From positions 1 to 64,000 of the forward strand of contig MU385987.1 in the NCBI GenBank assembly GCA_022497145.1: a stretch of 64,000 nt of DNA, written 5' to 3'. Position numbers and translations under genes: made by a program. Source of the stretch: Rostrohypoxylon terebratum. Lineage: Eukaryota; Ascomycota; Sordariomycetes; Xylariales; Hypoxylaceae. Each line of letters starts with the position of its first letter. The stretch's first letter is position 1. Positions 54,599 through 64,000 of the stretch are shown here, one piece after another. The notes beneath the pieces were generated by a model, which made no database searches, was not told the DNA's origin, and worked only from the letters and a program-made list of their open reading frames with translations.

Positions 54599-57487
54599 AT
54601 GTCTGGGTCAAATCAAGACCGGACCAAACGAGTCGATCTTAGTATCAATCGCTTGATTGCGCAGCTGATACCTGATGACCCCCGCTTGAGCGACGAAGAT
54701 GCTCAGCAGAGACACGATCTATTCTTTGCAGAGATCAAGAAACAATTGAACGAGTGAGATCCAGATTATTATTCATGTAGATAAACATCTATATAATATT
54801 ATACAATTGTTAACATCCTCGTCGCTAGACCTAGACCGCCTCCTCTCGCCGACCAGAATCATGCTTCCGAACTCATCAAACGAAGACTCATTCAAACGAG
54901 CCCGAACCAGGCTTTGCGATACTCCAATCTCTACTCAAGATTGTTGGCGCTACCTGTACTAAACCAAAAATGGGCAATGCTATACTTGCTCTACCAATTG
55001 GCCGATTCACCTGATCCCAGTGAACCTGACCCTATTGCGTATGCCGAATTCCAGCAGGAGCAAGCGAGGCGGAGAAGGCAAGAGGAAAGAGAGGAGTTCT
55101 CTGCCTCGTCCGGTCCTTCCAATGGTCCTTCCAATGGTCCTTCCAACCAGGGAGGTGCGGGAGGTGCGGGAGGTGCTAGGACACATAAACGTAACCGCGA
55201 ATCTGAGAGTTTTAACCCAACCGAACTTCGAGATGTCCTTAAAAATCCAAAAGACATGAAGTCTGTCGACAGTGATTCGCAACGGCCAGCCACAAGCACC
55301 AGCGACTACAAGCGCACTAGGACACCTAAAGACTCTGCCCCTTCTGCTCCAACCACGCCTAAGAGAGATGTCGCAATAAAATCAAAGCTCCTCGCTGACA
55401 ATTATTCCGATATTGACCCTCCTGAACCAGCACTCCTTCGAGATCTTCCATATACCCTTCAAGGCCTTTCCTCAACCACTCTCCCATTTGGCAAAGACTA
55501 TTCCCTCAAGCTACCTACTACTCTTCCTCCACCTATAATAGGTCTCCTCCACTCACTGGCTGAACCATCCCTTCTCTACCGTACCCTTGAAGATTTCGTC
55601 AAGACTCCCACGAAAGGACTCGTAGGCCAAAGTCTTCGGGCAGCTATAAGCAATGAATTGCGTTCATACTTAACGCTCGTAGCATCATTAGAAGGCCAAA
55701 TTCGACGTGCGCTATCCACCATTTCCGAAAATGCCCCTAGAAGCGGTATCGGAAAGGCTGGTGTCACTTTGAAGCGTTGCGTCGTCTGGACACGTGAAGC
55801 CACCATGGGCCTACGTCTGATGGCCATGATTGCTGAAGAATCCAAGAGTAAGAAAGGTGGTCAACTCATTAGTTTAATCCACGGCTTCTCCTCCTCCAAT
55901 GGTGACCCTGTAGTCGGCGCATTTGCTGAGCGTCTACTCATGCCTATAACTCGACCTTTCTATGACATACTTCGTCATTGGATCTACGACGGTGAGCTCT
56001 CAGATCCATATCTCGAATTCTTTGTACAAGAACAGAAGTTAGATGCCATGCCCAAAGGCAAATCAGGATCTATCAACGTCTGGGAGGATAAATATGTCCT
56101 AGCACCCGACATGACCCCTTCCATCATCACCGAGGAGTTCTCTGAAAAGGTCTTCCTGATCGGCAAGTCCCTCAACTTCATCCGACATAGCTGCGGTGAC
56201 GCCCAGTGGGTTGAGTCATACTCGAAGGAGTCTTCCAAGGAGCTCCGCTACGGCGACACTGCTACCTTGGAAACCTGGATCGACGAGGCCTATAAGACGA
56301 CCATGCGCCGCTTGCTACACCTCATGACCGACAAATTCCACCTGTTCGAGCACCTGCAAGCTCTGAAGAGCTATATTCTGTTAGGACAGGGTGACTTCAT
56401 CGCGCTGCTCATGGAATCGCTAGCTGCCAATCTCGACCGCCCAGCCGGCGCCCAGTATCGGCACACGCTGACCGCACAGCTCGAGCACGCCATCCGCGGG
56501 TCTAATGCTCAGTACGACTCCCCCGAGGTCCTACGTCGCCTTGATGCCCGTATGCTGCAATTATCTCACGGTGACATCGGTTGGGATTGTTTCACGCTCG
56601 AATACAAGATCGATGCTCCCGTTGATGTCGTCGTCTCCGACTGGGGCAACCGCCAGTACCTCAAGGTGTTTAACTTCCTGTGGCGTATCAAGCGCGTGGA
56701 GTTCGCCTTGTCGTCTACCTGGCGCAAGGTCACCACCGGCTCACGTGGCGTCTTGCAGACGAACTACACCTCCGTGGCTCAGGCCTGGAAGACAACGCGC
56801 GGCTTCCTAGCAGAAATGGTCCATTTTGTCGGACAGCTCCAGTACTATATTTTGTTCGAGGTCATCGAGAGCTCTTGGACCGAGCTTCAGGAGAAGTTGA
56901 AGAAGGAGAACGCAACCCTAGACGATGTCATCCACGCTCACAGCAACTACCTCAACTCCATCACGCACAAGGGCCTGCTGGGCGCCCGTCGACGCCGCTT
57001 CGTGACCAACACCGCAGCCAACACCAGCACCGGCGCCGAAGAGGACGATAACAGCTATATGATCCAGCTGAGCGAGCTTCTACGCACCATGCTCGCGTAC
57101 CGCGACTGCGTGGACGGCCTGTACTCATGGTCCGTGTCAGACTTCACGCAGCGCCAGGAAGCCGACCTCCGACACGAGCCCTTAGCCCCCGTCGACGACG
57201 ACGAGACCCCGGGAGGCCCCCACAGCGAGTTCCCGGCCTTGCAAGAACGCCTCAGACACCTCGGGGAACGGTTCCGCACGAAGCTCCAGATCCTGCTCGG
57301 CGACCTCGCCTACCAGCCCGACGTCGACCTCAGGTTCCTGGGCGTCGCCATGAACTTTAACGACGTTTACCAACCCGTACGCCGCAAGCCTAAGAGCACT
57401 CCCGGTCCGGCTACCGCGGTCAAGGGTGCAGCGTCAGCAGCGGACGGGGCGTCGGTTTTGGCGGGGAAGGGGATGGCTAAGGGCTGA
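54599..57487 (+). CDS. Gamma-tubulin complex component 3 (Spc98/Alp6)
   Basis: Two exons (54599-54753, 54829-57487) give 937 residues. The N-terminus (VDLSINRLIAQLI, SNLYSRLLALPVLNQKWAML) fits GCP3. The GRIP1 region starts near LLRDLPYTLQGLSSTTLPFG and holds YRTLEDFVKTPTKGLVGQSL, SYLTLVASLEGQIRRALS, FYDILRHWIYDGELSDPYLE and WEDKYVLAPDMTPSIITEEF. The GRIP2 region has FALSSTWRKVTTG, QLQYYILFEVIESSW, DVIHAHSNYLNSITHKGLLG and the end block LGDLAYQPDVDLRFLGVAMNF. GCP3 and GCP2 bind gamma-tubulin to nucleate microtubules at spindle pole bodies. A low-complexity linker at about residues 116-135 comes from two DNA arrays (SNGPSNGPSNQ, then GAGGAGGA). A short tail ends in GKGMAKG. Confidence 0.95.
55112..55177. 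repeat. Two in-frame tandem triplications in GCP3
   Basis: GGTCCTTCCAAT-type 12-mers (three copies, 55112-55147) followed by GGAGGTGCG-type 9-mers (three copies, 55151-55177) encode Ser-Asn-Gly-Pro and Gly-Gly-Ala repeats. Both unit lengths are multiples of three, so the frame is kept. Confidence 0.85.
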
Positions 57488-59089
57488 AATGGGCTGATGT
57501 CGTATTTTGTCAGAAAAACAGTAACCTCGTCCGTAATGCTTTTTTTTGGAGTGTCTATCTCTCCCCTGATCATCGGCTTCCCAATGTACGTAGATAGCCT
57601 AGCTCGAGTCTATACTAACTCCACGCACACTGTACCGATACAAACTAAACCAACTCAACCATCTCCAACTTGTCTCGGGTGCCTAGTCTAAGCTTCGCTA
57701 CGAACGAGACATAAAACATAAAAGAAAAATTGCGCTTTTTTTACGGCCGAGTGACGATGTAACGTGTCCGGAGGGGAAGGGGCAAGATAAGTTGGTCTTT
57801 TACGATATCAGGGTTTATTGAGCGGGGGGCGGAGTTGTTAAGGAGATGACTTTGCTGGTTTGGGTACCTTGGTAATGAGGTCCCGATGCTTTTCTCTGAA
57901 GGAAGTATCGACGATCGAGTGATCGCGGTTGATTGTTGGCGGCTCTTTGGCCGGTTATTGATGTTCGAGAGACCTGCCCTACCTACCTACCCCCTTTATC
58001 ATACTAGAAGCTGGAGTGGACATCTATCCACCAGCAATGAAAAATCTACTTCTACTACAGTATGAACAACCTCTTGCAATACATGCCAATGGCCGACTAA
58101 AAGCTTACTAAAATGCTTACTAATGATTTACTAATACACTACAAATAGCAGTAGTTGTGATCCTACTAATAGCCACCTAACACTTATGCGAATCACGTAG
58201 AATAGAAATCAAGATAAGGTTTAAAATATCAGCAAAAAATCATAGCGATTCGTCATTCGTAACTGAAGTTCGTTAAACCTGTGGGACGTCCGACCAAATC
58301 CCTGTTCCCTTCAAACGTGACGATTCCTGTAGACTGAAAAGGGGGAGGAGCTTTTCCGAGAGACTTTTCCGTTCTATATCTACACATCGTTGTGATGCCA
58401 TTTCTAGAAAAAGAACGCCTTTCCCCCCTTTGATGCCTATCGTACCATTAAAAACGCCGTTTTCCGTTTCTCTTGCCATGCCGAGTAGTGGAACCTCATG
58501 TTAGAAAACGCGCAACTTAACACCGAAAGCGGTTCCCAATTCCACCCTTCCACCGAAAACGCCATTGTACCAACGGGCCTGGTCCGAAATTTGTGATTTG
58601 TATCCGTGGTACAACATCCCTTTTGTTAAAGTTACTGGAAAGGGGAAATTATCTGATCGACGGTACTTCCGAACGATAAGAGAATTCGTTAGTGTATGAG
58701 GAGTACCAAGGACCAAGGATGGCCCAAAAAGTCATAATATGTCACCAAGACCAAGGCCAAGGCGAACGTACTAAAAATAAAGGGTAGTATGATGATTGTG
58801 TATGTGTGTGTGTTGTGATGATAGTTCGGATACGGTACCAAGTAATGCGTTGTTTGAGGCGCAAAACTTCAAGGGCATGCCAACTATCTCCAGTATGGCT
58901 CAAATAACTTAGGCCAAACTGGCCCATAACCCCTACAACTTCATAATATCCTGGCAAATTGGCCGATATGTGCAAGACGGACCAAACTGCCATTGCTTCC
59001 TCAAATGCCGCCACGCCGCCAACTGCTACACCAGATTTAGCAAGATGTGATGAGTTTTGTGAATATGATTGATGACATAAGCGATACGC
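57488..59089. other. Convergent spacer
   Basis: A 1.6-kb 3'-to-3' spacer between the GCP3 gene and WEE1. Two short minus frames (58273-58479, 58501-58716) encode unrecognised peptides and are not called. The spacer also has a CTACCTACCTAC run near 57980 and a GTGT-rich stretch near 58797-58815. Confidence 0.5.
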
Positions 59090-62000
59090 TTAGACATCGG
59101 TCATCTCCGTATCCAGGGAAATGTTGGACACTTCGTCCGCGGGACCCCAATTGCCCTCGAAAACGGTTGCGGCTGCTCGTTGGCGAGTCGCGACCCAATT
59201 GACAGCTTGTAAACTGAGTAATTGGAAGATGTTTGGACGATTCACGGGATCAGGAGCTAACATCGACTTGACGATAACCTCGAGAGACTCGGGGTGTTCC
59301 ATGTTTCTCATGAACTCCGGCGGGTCCTGTAACTCATTCTTGCGACCCAAGCCGAAGATATCTGCAGATTGTCGAGATCGGAAGTTGTATGTACGGCGTG
59401 GCTGATTTGGGTTGTGGCTCTCTCCAAACAAGTTATCTTTGCGATCATCATCGCTGAGCGGTAAGCCGTTAGCATCTCGCACAAGCGGTGGCTCGTTAAG
59501 AGTCATTTGCGGAACGTCGGAGAAGTCTCCTTCTCTCAGAGCAGTCCAGGTCGCACCGTTTTCGGGGAGCGCAACGTTGGCTGCAATCTCCAGCATAATC
59601 AACCCGAAAGAGAATACATCAGCAGCTTGGCTGATCTCCGATCGAAGAGCTTCAGGTGCCATGTACTCGCGGTCACCTTCAATGTCAGGTCCCTTTTCCA
59701 AGGGCAGTGATGTCGTCAATCCAAAGTCGCCGATCTTCAAAGTGCCTTCAAAGTTGATGAAGATGTTAGCTGGCTTCAAGTCAAGGTGAATATACCCAGC
59801 TGCGTGGATGTTTCGTAATCCCTATTCGATAAGTCAGCGGTCGCACAAATCTTTTTCGTCTAATTACTACATACCTTGCCAATCTCAAGAAGGATCTTCC
59901 AGATTCTGAATTCATCAAGTCGACCTTTCACGCCCATGAAGGCCAGGAAGGCATCAAGACTACCTTCTTCACAATACTCGGTCTGGATGTAGAGGCACTG
60001 GCTCTCCTCCCAGCTGTCGACGAGCTGAAGAACGTGGTCACAACCTCTAAGTCTCTCTAACACATCCACCTCCCGGCGTCGCATAGCCCTGTCCTTCTTG
60101 CCTTGAATCGGCACAGTGAGCTTCTTCACGGCATAAACCTTGCTACCCGACAAAGGAGAGGAAGAACCTCGGTGGGTAGGAGTACTGAAGTAGCTTTGCT
60201 GAGACATTCTCGGCTGACTGGACTGGGTGACTTTGTAGACACACGAGAATTCGCCCTTGCCCAAGAATTCAACCTTACCAAAACGCGCAATGAGTTCCTC
60301 GTCCACGTCGTGAGTTGGTAGACCATTAATGGGGGTAATGGCGCGTCGCTCAAGAAAGAAAGGGGCATTGCCTTGTCGGGTCGTCGGGGTGGCAGGAAGG
60401 TTCGTGTTTCGATCGCCGGCGAATGGGGAATTGTCTGTAGGGTTAGAAATGGACAGGCCGCTCGCATCGGGAGGTACGAAATTTCCCTGGGGAGTTCGGG
60501 GGGACGCCTTCTCTGCAAATTCCATTCGCTCCAATGGGCTTGCTGGAATTACGGGATTATTCTTAGCAAACTCAACTTGTACGGGCAAGGGGGGCAATTC
60601 GAGTGCAGGCGTGGAGTAAACCTTGAGCGGTCCAGGTGCTCCATCTGGACTTGATGGGTCGTAATGAACGTGTACTTCTTCTTGGAATTCACCACCTAGT
60701 GGTGTCAAGTAGAAGGGGGTGTGCGGTCCCCAGACAAGAGGAACAGTCGCACTGTAAAGACGCGGCTTATTCGGGTTATACTTACAGCAAGCAGCTGGAT
60801 CATGCTGCATGGCCACACCCGAACCAACTGCCAACAGGGGAGGAAGACGTCGGTTGGCTGTAGGACTATCGTTCGAAGTGCGAGACAATCTGCTAGAGCC
60901 TCTTGGTATGGTGCTCTGTTTAGTGGGCGTCGGTGGAAAGTCTCCGTCGTTGCTGGTATCGCTACCACAGGCTTTTCGGGATGGGCTTCGACCATCGTCT
61001 CCATACAAGCTGAGCAAGCTTTCCTTGCGAGATTGGGCAGAGAACCCGTTGAACAAAATAGGTCGTGGTTGCTCGCTGAAGATGTTTGTCGAGCGGTTCG
61101 GTGTAGCGAGGTCAAATGGAGTCGACGGTGCACCAAAAGTGTGTCGCATGCGTCGGCCTCTAACCTTGGCATTGCCTGTCAAGGGGTACATAGGCGGATA
61201 CGTGGCGAAACTGTTCGCAGTCTTCTTACAAGGTGTGTCAGGAACAGCACCAAAACCACCATTGGCAGGAGCCAGTTCTGGGTGGCGATTCATCTTAGAC
61301 ACTAGGCCGGTAGATGCAAAGGCTCCCTCATACGGCCTGTCGGACTTATAGTCAGGGGTAGAGAGGCCGGCAGGGTCCGGCTTATCTGGCTGAGGGCGCA
61401 TAGCGCCGACAGGCAGGCTCTTCGAGAAGTTCATAGGTGCTCTAGACTTCTCGGTGATTGGCGCTGGGAATTGTGTAGGCGAATCGCTAGCTTGACCCGA
61501 ACTAGAGGAGGACGTCGTAATGGTACGAGAGAGAGGGTGTGGTTGATGATTCTGCTGCATGAACATCTGCGGTTGCACCTGGAACGGCGCCGGGGTGGGT
61601 GGGGGTGCCGGCAAACCAAACGAAGATGAGGCCGGTGGCACAAAATGGTCCGAGGACAGACGTGGACGGTTCTTACCGTTCGGAGTTATGGTCCCGTTAG
61701 GAGATTGCTGTGCACTCTGACGTCGTCCCCAAGATGTGCGTTCGCGCTGAGGGGTAGTGACCTCGCCAGCAGATTGAGCTAACTGTTGGGCGGCATTGCG
61801 CTTGCCCCAAGATGTGCGCTCGCGTTGTTGAAGTGTAGATTTTCGTAGAGATCCTGCTCTGCGCATAGGCGCAGCAGGTGGTGTGAATGAAATAGGAGGC
61901 TCAGTGATATTAGTTGAGCTGGGACTTGTCCAGTCGTATTCGCGAGCGGAATCATCCTGCAGATCTTGGTTGGGCGAGGTAGCGCCAGCTTGATCGAACA

Positions 62001-62760
62001 CATTGAAGTCAAAGTTCATGGTTGCTGGGCCGTAGCTGCGTCGCTTAGGATTAGGACTGCCAGAGATTGCTTGGTCGAGGTTCAAAGAAGCATCACTTCG
62101 TTTGAGAGGACTGGCGACAGAAGTCATAGTAGTAGCGGTACTGTTTCCATCGCTGAATCGAGCGAGGCTCAATTGCGAGGAAGAGCCACTGGTGTCGAGA
62201 TGCATGCTGTGCCGATTTGCAGCCTTTTCAGCTGCCTTGCGCGACACAGGACTGCGGGTGCGAAAGATGTGCAGGTTTTCCTGACCGGAAGGTAGGTTCT
62301 CACTTGATGAAGATGAGGATGATTGAGCGGAATTGATACTAGAAGTAGAAGAAACCTGACTCAAAACTCGCCTAGAGGGACTCTTGGGTGAAGTGCGATG
62401 TCGAGAAAATGGTTTGTTAGATGATGCGGGACTCTTGGATGCTTTCGCAGATCTTAGAGAGAATTTCGCATTTGGTCGGAATGGGGTTGCGAGAGGTGAT
62501 TGAGTGTGGGGCGTATGGGGTTGACCACCAGATGGCGAATTCTGTCCGAAAAATTGAGATTGGACGCGCCTAATTGATGGAGAGGAAGGTGAGGAACCCG
62601 TGTCTGAACTACTTTGAGATGAAGTTCGAAGTGGGAATTTAGAAGGTGATCGCGAAATGGAACTGCGTACAGATCGAAGGCCTGCTTGCACGTCCACAAT
62701 GTGATGATGATGTGGGTGGGTTGGAGATGGAAGAGTTAGAGTGCCACCACTATTAGACAT
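59090..62760 (-). CDS. WEE1: Wee1-family mitosis inhibitor kinase
   Basis: Two exons (59875-62760, 59090-59821) give 1205 residues. The first 800 or so residues are disordered, with a His run near the start (HPHHHHIVD) and dozens of SP/TP sites that CDK could phosphorylate. The kinase domain starts with VEFLGKGEFSCVYKVT (Gly loop), followed by YAVKKLTVPI (catalytic Lys), REVDVLERLRGCDHVLQLVD, CLYIQTEYCEEGSLDAFL, the catalytic loop IHLDLKPANIFIN (rebuilt at the 53-bp intron), GDFGLTT, and GDREYMAPEAL typical of Wee1. The HxDLKPxN form with Leu in place of Arg is usual for Wee1. An insert of about 60 residues lies between VPQMTLNEPP and the last helices. Wee1 phosphorylates the Cdk1 inhibitory tyrosine and delays mitosis. 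It acts in the nucleus. Confidence 0.95.
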
Positions 62761-64000
62761 TTTGCCGGAGGAAATAGCTCATGTGAGTCTGAGTCAAAAC
62801 GCTGCCGGAAGATTCCAAATTCGCTTTGCGCAATAAATTAAAAGCTCGATGTCGAAGTCGAAGTTGAAGTGACGACGTTGAGGCGTCGGAAACGGCAAGT
62901 AAATGATCGACGAAGCTATTCTTTGATGCCAAAATGTGTCGACGGCTGTTCGTAGGTGGTGGGTATCAACTAAAGAACGACTGAGAAAGTAGGCCCGGTA
63001 GTAGAAAACCGAAGAAACGATAAGAGTCCGTTGAGTTGAGAAATGAAGAAACAAAGATAGTAGTTAGGAATCGTGAGGATCGCTTCGTCAGAGATTGAAA
63101 CCAGGTTCTGGTCTAGATGCTGCTAAATGCTTAGATAACCCGGCGACAACAGCGATATTAAAAAAGGTACAGTCGATCTGGTGGCGTGGACGACTGATAC
63201 ACGACTGGAGGTCGTAATTGTAGTTTCGTGGTTCGAGGGACAGGAATGCAGTGCAGTTCGATTAATTAATCGGGAACATATGGAATGTCAATCCAGGTAA
63301 GGGCTAAAAAGAGACGACGCTTCTTCAACGGCTCATGCCCATGCTGGATCCAAGTTATAACGCTGAGAACCTGGAAAGTTTAAAGAAACGTCTGCCTATC
63401 TCGCTTTCCATAAACTGTCTGCTGCCTCAGCAACAAATCCCGAACTTTAAAAGTGAAGCGTTAAAGCTTTCTCCCAATCACACACTAATAAATCTTAACG
63501 TCGTGTACGGATGTGCCATTCAGTTTCTGTGCATGCGCAGTAGTCGCAGTAAGTCGCAGTAGTCGCGGAGGAGGAAGGCGTCAAAGAGAAGAGGGCGGCA
63601 ATAAAGCGTCTCGTGTATGTATGTGTATGTGTATGTGTATGCGTAGTGATTCTAGGTCTCGACGAAGCGCGCGCACCTCCTGACAGATCAACTGTATTTT
63701 GTGGCGAGTTTGCAGAAAAAGATGGAGATCAAGGAGTTTGACGAGGTTGGATTCTAGTTGGATTTTGGAGGGAAAAGGAGCGGTCGGAGAAAGATGCCAA
63801 GTTTTAGTTCAGATACTTGGGGTACGTACCTATTTCAGTACATTTAGCTCACTAAATTCACTAGATCGGGCAGGGTAATTAGCTGTATTTGGGTATCTAA
63901 GAGCGCGTTTTGTTTATTTCAAGACGCGCATGTGGGGCAGGTACGCCACCAAGCAGGTACCTCCTTCTTGTACCCTAAGGTACAACATCCTTGTCAAAAT
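62761..64000. other. WEE1 upstream region, window edge
   Basis: The WEE1 promoter and leader. A short plus frame (63335-63562) has no motif and is not called. GCGCGT and ACGCGC motifs at 63903 and 63925 are close to, but not exact, MCB sites. Confidence 0.5.
63613..63640. repeat. GTGTAT microsatellite
   Basis: A short GTATGT/GTGTAT array of about four units lies in the WEE1 upstream region. Confidence 0.85.

Noticed and set aside
58273..58716. Two adjacent short minus frames with similar-looking Gly-rich peptides
   Set aside because: The likeness (NGVFNG, NGVFGG) is too short to support a duplication, and no motif or conserved start was seen.
63335..63562. 75-codon plus frame near the window end
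   Set aside because: No recognisable domain or splice partner. It lies in the likely WEE1 upstream region.
1..64000. CRISPR arrays, rRNA, complete transposons, viral insertions
   Set aside because: I found no regularly spaced repeats, no rRNA-like blocks, no transposase or reverse transcriptase motifs and no paired terminal repeats.

Overview
The window is nuclear DNA from a filamentous ascomycete (Pezizomycotina). Genes carry short introns, mostly about 50-170 bp, with GT..AG borders, CTAAC-like branch sites, and a few GC donors. There are no operons. The gene set is typical of such fungi: Atg2, Wee1, Mrc1, Hfi1/Ada1, gamma-tubulin complex protein 3, Ost3, Urc4, a GH6 cellulase, a Mae1-type transporter, MFS and small secreted proteins. 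A Sordariomycete is my best guess, but the sequence alone does not fix the species.

Left part (about 1-26 kb) is accessory in character. It starts with a decayed class I terpene cyclase and an intact EHN-type epoxide hydrolase. A dead Zn2Cys6 regulator and a relic of urea amidolyase follow, the latter keeping only its N-terminal amidase and C-terminal biotinyl ends. Next come a secreted But2-like protein, a C4-dicarboxylate (Mae1/TDT) transporter, a GH6 cellobiohydrolase with twin CreA-type sites, a flavin amine (polyamine) oxidase and a gene-poor stretch rich in CCTAGG palindromes. A divergent aldehyde dehydrogenase / cytochrome b5-acyl-CoA dehydrogenase pair shares a promoter with three CCTCGG-type motifs. 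The part ends with an MFS transporter with an unusual cytosolic tail and an 8-cysteine secreted protein.

Right part (about 26-64 kb) is mostly conserved housekeeping. It holds the mitochondrial rRNA 2'-O-methyltransferase Mrm2, a polytopic membrane protein of unknown role, a coiled-coil AT-hook protein and Ost3. The autophagy lipid-transfer protein Atg2 has two GC-AG introns and a leader uORF. Then come Urc4 of uracil catabolism, an unknown disordered protein, Mrc1 with an MBF-type promoter site, the SAGA subunit Hfi1/Ada1, GCP3 and the Wee1 kinase.

Exon borders were worked out by hand from reading frame, splice signals and remembered family patterns. Summed coding lengths are multiples of three in every intact gene listed except the amine oxidase, whose 5' part is unresolved. 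I see no CRISPR array, rRNA, functional tRNA or intact transposon. I did not find a clearly new multi-gene system. The most notable items are the end-to-end urea amidolyase relic, the terpene relic beside the epoxide hydrolase, the paired GC-AG introns of ATG2, promoter motifs that fit gene function, and several unknown proteins.
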